Shown here piece by piece: positions 33,401 to 40,229 of a stretch of 40,970 nt of DNA (the stretch's first letter is position 1; each line of letters begins with the position of its first letter). Source of the stretch: CAZUDI01 sp964618975 (GTDB lineage: Bacteria > Desulfobacterota > Desulfomonilia > UBA1062); contig CAZUDI010000035.1 in the NCBI GenBank assembly GCA_964618975.1, positions 1 to 40,970 on the forward strand, in the 5' to 3' direction. The translations under genes and the position numbers were made by a program. The notes under the pieces are model-generated. The model had not been told where the DNA came from and made no database searches. It was given only the letters and a program-made list of their open reading frames with translations.

Positions 33401-33807
33401 AGGACTACTGTCCGGACCAGCATCTGAGGCTGGGGCTCTACCGCCGACTCTCCTCGGCCGACGACGACGAGCTCGAACTGATCCACTCCGAGCTCCAGGA
33501 CCTCTATGGCCCCCCGCCGGCCCCGGTCCAGGCGCTTTTACGCATTGCGCAGATCAGGGTGCTAATGCGGGGCCTGCGCATCAAAAAGCTCGAGGTGCTC
33601 AAAGACCGATTGAGGTTATACCTGTTGCATGATACAAGGGTGCAACTCGATGCGCTCATCAAGATGGTGGAAGACAGACATGGCAGACTATACCAGGACG
33701 GCCGGGCCGATATCCCTGTCGATGCACAGAATATCACGCTCGAGATCCGCGATATCCTCTCTAGCCTTGTTCCTGCTCCTGATCGCGGGTTGCACCCGTG
33801 TGCATGA
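30412..33807 (+). CDS. mfd: transcription-repair coupling factor
   Basis: Mfd (1131 residues, usual 1100-1180) displaces RNA polymerase stalled at DNA damage and recruits UvrA. The N-terminal UvrB-like module spans about 1-330. The CarD-like polymerase-interaction domain is at about 460-530 (LNVGDAVVHRENGIGIFKGV, DKLYVPVYRLSLLQRYIG). The translocase has Walker A GDVGYGKTEVALRAAF (about 615-630), VVDEEHRFGVRHKE, LSATPIPRTLNMAISGIRDL, SSGIDISNANTIIINRAD and QLRGRVGRAKRKGYALL. The C-terminal TRCF domain starts around LRDMEIRGVGDILG. The start lies directly behind tilS. Its last 86 bases or more overlap the next gene. uvrA lies 2 kb downstream, so two transcription-coupled repair genes are neighbours. 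Confidence 0.97.
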   Translation: MNSAPDQLIPGTSIGTLPIALQAYLIARTFLKRRTLVCWLVDHTDALYTAQEDLSCFLEARHIGIFHACDTRPYQDDSPSHEVTGNRIASLYRILSRDPLVLITTIEAILPLTLDKAELAESAIPLKTGQDLDREELARALVHRGYTREALVDEVGQFSIRGSIMDIFSPGMDEPVRLDLFGDTIEEIRSFDHLSQRSKAHREDALMLPASEVLLERGHMKEARARLRRLKDPLALSLIDDIEQGIHTPGIESYLPFFYTHPVSPLAYLPQDTLVICPDRENLSELWERTFSTYERAYTRVRASRPGLLPPDKLLLGREAFITALEGFDTRITTSLEGPSAGVSYQAMPPEIRGAKDAPRSIDYLATLKAEGRDVRVYMSSTLLAERVEYALEIRGLDPQGPEQVRREAPPPTGGRICLVKGALSAGFILLDTGLAVISGDELFGEKRHRKTRQPQQPLLNPFTQLNVGDAVVHRENGIGIFKGVERLELEGVKSDFVLLEYLGGDKLYVPVYRLSLLQRYIGDPDVFLIDKLGGSRWSRAKDKARESVAQLANELIGIYARREDARGHAYDTHSAMIKDFEAQFPFEETEDQLRSIEETYADLAKNRPMDRLICGDVGYGKTEVALRAAFVAVMAGRQVAVLVPTTLLARQHSLTFRERLAAWPVRIEALTSFSSLTAGQLILDDLAHGKVDILIGTQALLSEKVRFRDLGLLVVDEEHRFGVRHKERIKALRAEVDILTLSATPIPRTLNMAISGIRDLSIIETPPAERKSVETVISRFDPDVIAAAIERELARGGQVFFVHNKVATIEAMARRLQAIHPRARIGVVHGQLPKAALNRTMEKFVDRGLNVLVTSAIISSGIDISNANTIIINRADMFGMADLYQLRGRVGRAKRKGYALLLIPEQGQITRDAHKRLAAIKEYASLGAGFQMALRDMEIRGVGDILGKSQWGQVTAVGYELYQQLLKEAVDKLQGRQTPPEVDPEIRIQADAYLPEDYCPDQHLRLGLYRRLSSADDDELELIHSELQDLYGPPPAPVQALLRIAQIRVLMRGLRIKKLEVLKDRLRLYLLHDTRVQLDALIKMVEDRHGRLYQDGRADIPVDAQNITLEIRDILSSLVPAPDRGLHPCA

Positions 33808-34666
33808 GGCCCCCTGCATCGTGGTGGGGGAAACGACCCTGGACACCCAGGCCTTCCGTGAGCGTCTGGAGAGGTTCGCCGAGGAATCCATGATCGATTC
33901 CCGGGAAGTCCTCGAACAGATGAAACCCCACCTGACCGCCACCCTGGTGGAAGAGATGCTCATTCTCGAATATGCCCGCCGCCAGGGGCTCTCGGTCTCC
34001 GACGAGGAACTCTCCATCGCCATGCAGGGCTTCACGGACGGCATCAGCGCGGAGGACCTCGATCAGGTGCTGGCCGAGGAATACCGCACCTTTTCCGACA
34101 TGCAGCACTTCGTTCGTACGCGCACGCTCGTCAAGAAGGCCATCGACAAGGCCGTACGCAGTACCCTCGTGGTAAGCCCCGACGAGGTGCGTCAGATCTA
34201 CGAACAGAGGCGCGACACATACCACCGTCCGTCCTCGGTGGAGCTCTACCATGTCTTCGTCACCGACAAACTCAAGGCCAAGGAGGCCCTGGTCATGCTG
34301 CGTTCGGGTGTGCCTCTGGGCCACGTGGTCAGTCAGTACTCCATCTCCGAAGATGTCAAGGACAACGGGTTCATGGGCGTCTTCGTCAAGGGCGAACTGC
34401 CCCGTGAGGTCGAGGAGGTGGTCTTCTCCATACCCGAAAGACGCTACTCGGGGATCATCGAGACCGTTAGAGGCTATCACATCTTCTATGTCGAGCGGCG
34501 TACCGCGCCCGGTATCGCCCCCTTCGAGGAGGTCCGCGGGGAGATCAGGGACAGTCTCACAGAGGAGCGCTTCGAAGCGGCCTACAAACAATGGGTGGAC
34601 ACCCTGCGCCTTCAATATCAGCCCGAGGTAAACTGGAATGAAATCAAGTCGGTCTCCATCTATTAA
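33722..34666 (+). CDS. PpiC-type (parvulin) lipoprotein chaperone
   Basis: Envelope peptidyl-prolyl isomerase/chaperone of 314 residues. The chosen ATG (33722) gives an ideal lipoprotein signal, MHRISRSRSAISSLALFLLL followed by IAGC (Cys24). An upstream ATG at 33680 with a somewhat better ribosome-binding site would add 14 residues. Either way the gene begins inside the 3' end of mfd. A SurA-like N-terminal helical region (about 40-160; LVEEMLILEYARRQGLSVSD) is followed by a parvulin domain (about 180-275; VELYHVFVTDKLKAKEAL, GVPLGHVVSQYSISEDVKD, GFMGVFVKGELP, ETVRGYHIFYVERR). It pairs with the next SurA-like gene; mfd-ppiC-surA clusters are known in delta-proteobacteria. Confidence 0.9.
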   Translation: MHRISRSRSAISSLALFLLLIAGCTRVHEAPCIVVGETTLDTQAFRERLERFAEESMIDSREVLEQMKPHLTATLVEEMLILEYARRQGLSVSDEELSIAMQGFTDGISAEDLDQVLAEEYRTFSDMQHFVRTRTLVKKAIDKAVRSTLVVSPDEVRQIYEQRRDTYHRPSSVELYHVFVTDKLKAKEALVMLRSGVPLGHVVSQYSISEDVKDNGFMGVFVKGELPREVEEVVFSIPERRYSGIIETVRGYHIFYVERRTAPGIAPFEEVRGEIRDSLTEERFEAAYKQWVDTLRLQYQPEVNWNEIKSVSIY

Positions 34667-34709
34667 TCCGCGAGGTCCCCTGCATGATAACCAGAGGCTA
34701 CCCGAGGAC

Positions 34710-35651
34710 ATGGTGAGCGCGATGATCGCACAACGGCATACCGACCGGGCCAAGGCCTCGCCCCGCCCCGGCAGGCCGCTCTCTTTCGCCGGCAAATCCT
34801 TGTGGTCCGACCGGACACTGAAGGCCCTGCTGATCCTCTGCCTGATTCTGGGGCAGGGCATGGCCGGGGCTCGCATCGCACGCTCGGAGATGATCGAGGG
34901 TATCGTGGCCGTGGTGGATGATTCCCTCATCCTGATGTCCGACCTCATGGACCGCATGCAGGAACTCGGTCAGGACCCGTACAGCGAGCTGGCCCAGCGT
35001 CAGGTGCTGAACCTGATGATCGAGGATCGCATCGTGGAGAGATCGTACCTGTCCCTGGGCTATCCGGCGGTGAACCCCGAGCAGGCCCAGGGGGTCGCCA
35101 CCCGGACAGGCATGCCCCTGGACGACGCCCGTATCCTGATCATGAAGCGCACCCTCATGGACATGATGGTGCAGTCACGTGTGGTGATCACGGAGGGCAT
35201 GGTGCAGCAGTACTATGAGAGCACCCCCGAATACGCCGGGCACGAGGCGGTGCACCTCAAGCAGCTCATCCTGAACGACGACCCGCGGCGCGTGGCGCGG
35301 GCCCTCGCGGAACTCGAACGCGGCCAGCCCTTCGACGAGGTCGCTCGCACCTGTGCGGATCTGCGCGCCGCGGAAAGCCCCGATATCGGGTGGGTAGGGC
35401 TTTCCGAGCTCAATTTCGAGGCCAAGAACGCCCTGGAAGATTCTCGTGCGGGGCAGATCGTCGGCCCGGTGCATGCCAGGGGGTATGTCTTCATCTTCCA
35501 GGTCCTCGATCGGGGTATCGTCGGGGGCAGGGAACTCGATGAGGTCAGAGACGAGATCACCCGCATCCTGGAGGAGAAATACCGCCGCGAGGCCTTCGAC
35601 CACTGGCTGAAGATGATCATGTCGCAGCACTATGTGGGTATCTTCCTCTGA
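34710..35651 (+). CDS. SurA-like periplasmic peptidyl-prolyl isomerase
   Basis: Periplasmic chaperone of about 313 residues. A hydrophobic segment (LKALLILCLILGQGMAGARIA) serves as signal sequence, though the N-terminal arm before it is long (about 45 residues from the ATG at 34710). The mature part begins EMIEGIVAVVDDSLILMSDL, the classical SurA opening. Then come LNLMIEDRIVERSYLSLGY and a parvulin domain (about 195-285; VHLKQLILNDDPRRVARALA, GQPFDEVARTC, DIGWVGLSELN, GYVFIFQVLDRG). The start is uncertain, with alternatives at 34713 (GTG) and 34722. It follows the PpiC lipoprotein by about 40 bases and probably assists outer-membrane protein folding. Confidence 0.88.
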   Translation: MVSAMIAQRHTDRAKASPRPGRPLSFAGKSLWSDRTLKALLILCLILGQGMAGARIARSEMIEGIVAVVDDSLILMSDLMDRMQELGQDPYSELAQRQVLNLMIEDRIVERSYLSLGYPAVNPEQAQGVATRTGMPLDDARILIMKRTLMDMMVQSRVVITEGMVQQYYESTPEYAGHEAVHLKQLILNDDPRRVARALAELERGQPFDEVARTCADLRAAESPDIGWVGLSELNFEAKNALEDSRAGQIVGPVHARGYVFIFQVLDRGIVGGRELDEVRDEITRILEEKYRREAFDHWLKMIMSQHYVGIFL

Positions 35652-35677
35652 GGGGCCGCCTGATCCCAGAGCAATCG

Positions 35678-35740
35678 CCCGCCGCTGGCGGCGCGAAGGT
35701 GGCCGAGCTGTATCCATGATCAAACCGCAGCCAGGATACA
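35678..35740 (-). repeat. partial intergenic repeat, copy D, reverse orientation
   Basis: Read on the minus strand, 35703-35678 matches the centre of copy B (GCCACCTT then GCGCCGCCAGCGGCGGG) at about 24 of 26 positions. Next to it TGTATCC (35709-35715) and GGATACA (35734-35740) form an inverted repeat. It lies between surA-like and uvrA and is otherwise non-coding. Confidence 0.45.
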
Positions 35741-35789
35741 TGGCGATCCCGGTTCCAGGATGCGGCACATCTAGAATGGATGAGCCTGT

Positions 35790-38578
35790 ATGAAGGAATT
35801 CATCACGATCAAGGGTGCCAGCGAGCACAATCTCAAGCAGATAGATGTTGATATCCCCCGCAATAAGCTGGTGGTCATCACCGGCGTCTCCGGCTCGGGC
35901 AAATCGTCCCTGGCCTTTGACACACTCTATGCCGAGGGCCAGAGGCGCTATGTGGAATCCCTGAACGCCTATGCCCGGCAGTTCCTGGAGCAGATGTCCA
36001 AACCCCAGGTAGAGTCCATCGAGGGGCTCTCGCCCGCCATCGCTATCGAACAGAAGACCACCTCCAACAATCCGCGCTCCACCGTGGGTACGGTCACCGA
36101 GATCTACGACTACCTGCGGGTGCTCTTCGCCCGGGCGGGGCAACCCCGCTGCTGGATCTGCTCCCGGCCGATCCAGTCCATGACCGCCCAGCAGATGGCC
36201 GACGCCATCATGTCCCTGCCCGAAGGTGCCCGCGTAATCCTGTACGCCCCGGTGGTCAGGGACCGCAAGGGCGAATATGCCCGTCTCTTCGAGAACCTGG
36301 CCAAGGACGGCTTCGTGCGTGTCAGGATCGACGGCGAGACCTTCGAGATGGACTCCCTGCCCCCGCTGGACAAGAACCGCAAGCACACCATCGAGGTCGT
36401 GGTGGACCGCCTGGTGATCAAGGCCGGTATGCTTTCCCGCCTGGTCGACTCCATCGAGACCGCCCTCAGGCTCTCCGGGGGCATCCTGAATGTCGCCCAC
36501 ATGGGTGAAGGCGAGCAGCTCTTCTCCGAGCACTACAGCTGCCCGGTGTGCAATGTCTCGTACCCGGAGATCACGCCGCGCTCCTTTTCCTTCAACAGCC
36601 CGCACGGCGCCTGCGAGGTGTGCAGCGGTATCGGAGCGCTGCTCGAGATAGATCCCGCCCTGGTGATCCCCAAGCCGTCGCTCTCGCTCATGGACGGCGC
36701 CATCGCCCCCTGGGGCACGCCCCCGGGCAGGTTCGCCGCCCGTATCATCCGCCGCATCGCCCAGGCGCTGCAGTTCGACCCCAAGACGCCCTTCGAGCAG
36801 CTCGAACCCGCCACCCAGCAGGCCATCCTGCATGGCGCCCCGGTGGGAGGGCGTTACGCCGGTCCCTTCGAGGGGGTCATCCCCAACCTGGAGCGGCGTC
36901 TGCGGGATACGGAGACCGGCGAGATCCGGGGCGACATCGCGCGCTACCTCAGCCAGCGCCCCTGTCCGGCCTGCGGCGGGGCCCGCCTGAAAAGGGAAAT
37001 GCTGCACATCTTCGTGGGGGAGAAGAATATCGACGATTTCGTGAACCTGAGCGTAGCCGAGCTCATCCGCTATCTCGGAGAGTTGCGCCTGAGCCCCACT
37101 CAGACAATCATCGCCGAGCGCCTGATCAGGGAGATCCGGGCCCGGCTGGATTTCCTGAGTGCGGTGGGACTGGGCTATCTGAGCCTGAGCCGCACGGCCG
37201 GCACGCTCTCTTCGGGCGAATCCCAGCGTATCCGTCTCGCCACCCAGATCGGCAGTGCCCTCATGGGGGTCATGTACATCCTGGACGAGCCCTCCATCGG
37301 ACTGCACCAGCGCGACAACGAGCGGCTCATCGCCACGCTCAGGCACCTGCGCGACCTGGGCAACACCGTGATCGTGGTGGAGCATGACGAGGGCACCATG
37401 CGCGCCTCCGACCACATCATCGACCTCGGCCCCGGGGCGGGCGAGCACGGCGGCCACGTCGTCTTCCAGGGCTCGTACGAGCAGATTCTTAACTGCCCCA
37501 CCTCGCTCACCGGCCGTTATCTGAGCGGCAGGGAACGGATCCACGTGCCGCCGGCGCGCAAGATTCCCGGTGGGGCGGCCCTGCGTATCCGGGGGGCGCG
37601 GGTCAACAACCTTAAAGATATCGACGTCACCATTCCCCTGGGTCTCTTCACCTGNNNNNNNNNNGCATCACCGGGGTCTCGGGCTCGGGCAAGTCGCGGC
37701 TGAGCATCGACACCCTGTGCCCGTATCTCCCCTCCGGGCTTTCGGGCGCGCGGGTCTTAAGCGCCGACGTGGATAGCATCGAAGGCCTCGAGCTCATCGA
37801 CCGGGTCATCAACGTGGACCAGAGCCCCATCGGCCGGACACCACGCTCCAACCCGGCCACCTACACCGGGGTCTTCACCTACATCCGGGAGCTCTTCAGC
37901 CTGCTGCCGGAGGCCCGCATGCGGGGCTACAAGCCGGGGCGCTTCAGCTTCAACGTCAAAGGCGGCCGCTGCGAGGCCTGCCAGGGCGACGGCCTGCTCA
38001 AGATCGAGATGCACTTCCTGCCCGACGTCTACGTCCGCTGCGACCAGTGCCAGGGCCGGCGCTTCAACGACGAGACGCTCGAGATCCGCTACCGGGGCCA
38101 CTCCATCGCGGACGTGCTCGATATGACGGTCACGCAGGCCTACGAACTCTTCGAGGCCGTCCCGCGCATCAAGCGCAAGCTCAAGACCCTCATCGACGTG
38201 GGCATGGACTACATCCGCCTCGGCCAGAGCGCCACCACCCTTTCGGGCGGCGAGGCCCAGCGCACCAAGCTCAGCCGCGAGCTCTCCAAACGCTCCACCG
38301 GGAGGACGGTCTATATCCTGGACGAGCCCACCACCGGCCTGCACTTCGATGACGTCAACAAGCTCCTGAAGGTGCTGCACCGCCTCACGGCCGAGGGCAA
38401 CACCGTGATCGTCATCGAGCACAGCCTCGACATCATCCAATCCGCCGACCATATCATCGACCTCGGTCCCGAGGGCGGCGAGGAAGGCGGGAGGGTGGTC
38501 GCCAGCGGCACCCCCGAAGCGGTGGCCCGAAGCGAGGCCTCCCATACCGGCCGCTTCCTGAAGGACTGTCTGCCCTGA
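35790..38578 (+). CDS. uvrA: excinuclease ABC subunit A, interrupted by a scaffold gap
   Basis: DNA-damage recognition ATPase of nucleotide excision repair. The N-terminal half has Walker A GVSGSGKSSLAFDTLY, zinc-binding cysteine pairs (CPVC, CEVC), a third CPAC motif and the signature LSSGESQRIRLATQIG with MYILDEPSIGLHQRDNE. The C-terminal half has GVSGSGKS, the zinc finger CEACQGDG...CDQCQGRR, LSGGEAQRTKLSREL and VYILDEPTTGLHFDD. Ten N at 37655-37664 shift the frame. If the flanks join with a one-base overlap (the g of ...acctg and gcatc...), the reading becomes LFTCITGVSGSGKS, exactly the family sequence, and the gene is 926 codons (925 residues, family about 940). The gene is therefore intact and the gap is an assembly join. 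A weak ribosome-binding site precedes the ATG. Confidence 0.95.
37655..37664. other. assembly gap of ten N inside uvrA
   Basis: The run of N is a scaffold placeholder. The reading frame requires the true insert length to be 2 modulo 3, which ten is not, and the protein family requires essentially no missing sequence. Abutting contigs with a one-base overlap satisfy both. Confidence 0.9.
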
Positions 38579-38608
38579 GACAGGGAAAACAGAAATAAAG
38601 ATAGAGGC

Positions 38609-38640
38609 CCACCATTATTCCTACAGGGCATTAATGGTGG
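38609..38640 (+). terminator. hairpin downstream of uvrA
   Basis: CCACCATTA (38609-38617) is mirrored by TAATGGTGG (38632-38640), a perfect 9-bp stem with a 14-base loop, 30 bases after the uvrA stop. There is no T-run. It marks the point where base composition begins to fall. Confidence 0.5.
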
Positions 38641-38733
38641 ATGGCCCCTATTCCCGAATGTCCATATTTCTCCGGACGTCCCCTATCTCCTTCTATCTCA
38701 TTGCCGGGCGACCCTCCCCAGATCCGGAATGGT

Positions 38734-38823
38734 TTGACTAAGGGTGTGTTTTATAGTCTAATAAATACGGACCAATTCCGGAAAAGGGAATATATTACAA
38801 AATATGGAATGATTCAGTCTAAT
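38734..38823 (+). promoter_or_regulatory. tandem promoters for the accessory ATPase
   Basis: TTGACT (38734-38739) and TCTAAT (38757-38762) are 17 bases apart, a good promoter. The 10-base block AGTCTAATAA containing this -10 is repeated exactly at 38816-38825; there TTACAA (38795-38800) lies 17 bases before the second TCTAAT (38818-38823), a weaker promoter whose transcript would start just before the ribosome-binding site. CCGGAATGG (38724-38732) and CCAATTCCGG (38772-38781) form an almost perfect inverted repeat around the first promoter. Confidence 0.5.
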
Positions 38824-38846
38824 AATTGTTGGAGCAAGGAGATATG

Positions 38847-40139
38847 ATGACTATAGAACCCAGAGATGTCTTCGTACCGGGCAAGTTTCCGCTCCAAGAC
38901 AACAACATCTACGCGCACCGCGGCAGACCTCAGAATGACTTCGAGACGGCGATTGTACGCGGGTTCGTACCAGTTGTTTTCGGGTCATACGGAGTTGGGA
39001 AGAGCAGCCTTTCTAGACACTGCACGAAATCTTGGGAAGCCGAAGGCAAACTGGTCTACATTGAGAGTCTGTACGGCAAGTCTCTGGCTGACATCTTCAC
39101 TCGCATTCTTGAGATTCTCGGTTACGAGGTCACAACAGAAACCACCTCGCAGAGCGAGAAGGAGTCAGGTGCTGAAAGCGGGTTCACCGTCGAGGGAGGA
39201 TTCCTTGGGTACTTGAATGCGAAGGTTGCCGGGAAGATATCGAGGAAGCGTAAAATATCGCTTGGCGCGAAACGGCAGCTCGTCGTCACCTCCCCAACTG
39301 ACAGCAAAGCCCTTGACCTCTGTGAAGATGCGGGTCTGTTTCTGATGCTTGACGAAGCCCATCGTGCGAGCGATTCACTTCGTAGAGATTTGTCGGCCTT
39401 CCTGAAGGCGTACGCGAATCGGAATCACGAGAAGTTCCGTATCGCGGTCATCGGTACCGAGACCGATGCAAGTAGACTAGTAATCCGTGATCCTGGCGTG
39501 GATCGACTATTGCAAGAGGTGCAGGTTTACCCGATCAACGAGGAAGAGGGACGCAATATCTTGTTCGACGGAATGGAGCGCCTTGGCATCGCAGTACCGG
39601 AGGATCTCGGCATCAAGGTTATCAAGTCAGGGGTTGGGTCGCCGTTCGTGCTGCAATATCTGTCGCTGGAAATGGCCGAGGGCGCCCGGAGCGACGGTGC
39701 AACGGAATTGTCAAGCGAGATGCACTCGAAGGCCATCCGTGCGTACGCAAAGGCAAAGGCTCAGAGAATGATCCATCAGTACCGGACCGCGATTGAGACA
39801 ACCGGTCCCAAGCGCTATCGCAAGTGCGTGCTGCATGCAATGGCACGAGCAGAGGACGACTACGTCACAATGGAGCCGCTGACGGAAAGTGTCGCGGCGA
39901 TGCTGGGAGACAGCGTTCAGAGCACTGCGCTGTCTGGGCCGTTGAGAGAACTAAAGACCGACAAATATGGAAAGATCCTTACAGATGTAGACGGCCTATG
40001 TGGAACTGCGAGGGCATACAACTACTCCGCTTTCTCAGATCCTGCCATGAAGTCGGTAATCCGGATGATCGAGGAACTGGCAAGTCCGGGTGAAGATATC
40101 CCGGTAGAACTCCAACAAGAGGATAGACAGGGGCGGTGA
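38847..40139 (+). CDS. P-loop (AAA/ORC-like) ATPase of unknown role in an accessory region
   Basis: A 430-residue protein with Walker A FGSYGVGKSSLSRH (about 45-58) and Walker B LFLMLDEAHRA (about 163-173), then FRIAVIGTETDASRLV, which fits a sensor-1 region, and a C-terminal helical part. The layout resembles the Orc1/Cdc6, TniB and AAA_22 groups used by mobile and defence elements; I cannot place it in a named family. AAGGAG precedes two adjacent ATGs, and the second (38847) has the better spacing. Base composition and codon use (many AAT, CGA, TCA-type codons) differ from uvrA and the upstream genes, suggesting acquisition. The last codons overlap an attC-like structure. Confidence 0.75.
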   Translation: MTIEPRDVFVPGKFPLQDNNIYAHRGRPQNDFETAIVRGFVPVVFGSYGVGKSSLSRHCTKSWEAEGKLVYIESLYGKSLADIFTRILEILGYEVTTETTSQSEKESGAESGFTVEGGFLGYLNAKVAGKISRKRKISLGAKRQLVVTSPTDSKALDLCEDAGLFLMLDEAHRASDSLRRDLSAFLKAYANRNHEKFRIAVIGTETDASRLVIRDPGVDRLLQEVQVYPINEEEGRNILFDGMERLGIAVPEDLGIKVIKSGVGSPFVLQYLSLEMAEGARSDGATELSSEMHSKAIRAYAKAKAQRMIHQYRTAIETTGPKRYRKCVLHAMARAEDDYVTMEPLTESVAAMLGDSVQSTALSGPLRELKTDKYGKILTDVDGLCGTARAYNYSAFSDPAMKSVIRMIEELASPGEDIPVELQQEDRQGR

Positions 40140-40195
40140 GAACTGCCGCCGCTTCGCTTTGGCAATCCTCACCGTCCATCATCCATTCGTTAGAG
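40110..40195 (+). repeat. attC-like (integron cassette) recombination site, candidate
   Basis: An imperfect, long-armed dyad of 86 bases straddles the stop codon of the ATPase gene. The outer boxes CTCCAAC (40110-40116) and GTTAGAG (40189-40195) pair at 6 of 7 positions. Inside, GGAT (40121-40124) opposes ATCC (40181-40184), then GGGCGGTGAG (40131-40140) pairs with CTCACCGTCC (40168-40177, one G-T pair) and TGCC with GGCA. This is the R''-L''-L'-R' order of attC sites, whose boxes are RYYYAAC and GTTRRRY; both boxes here deviate at the outermost base, and those two bases pair with each other. Length and position (end of one gene, 34 bases before the next start) fit a cassette array, but a plain hairpin is possible. 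Confidence 0.35.
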
Positions 40196-40229
40196 GCCTG
40201 TAAAAACCGAAAATGGAGAAGCGGATAAG

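Noticed and set aside
31957..33486. Open frame of 509 codons opposite mfd
   Set aside because: Antisense shadow; mfd motifs are continuous on the plus strand.
35175..37544. Long open frame (789 codons) on the minus strand across uvrA and the surA-like gene
   Set aside because: It is the antisense shadow of GC-rich coding DNA; it lacks a ribosome-binding site and family features, while the plus-strand genes are unmistakable.
37769..38578. uvrA as a pseudogene or split gene
   Set aside because: The frame change coincides exactly with the run of N, and a one-base contig overlap restores the conserved family sequence.
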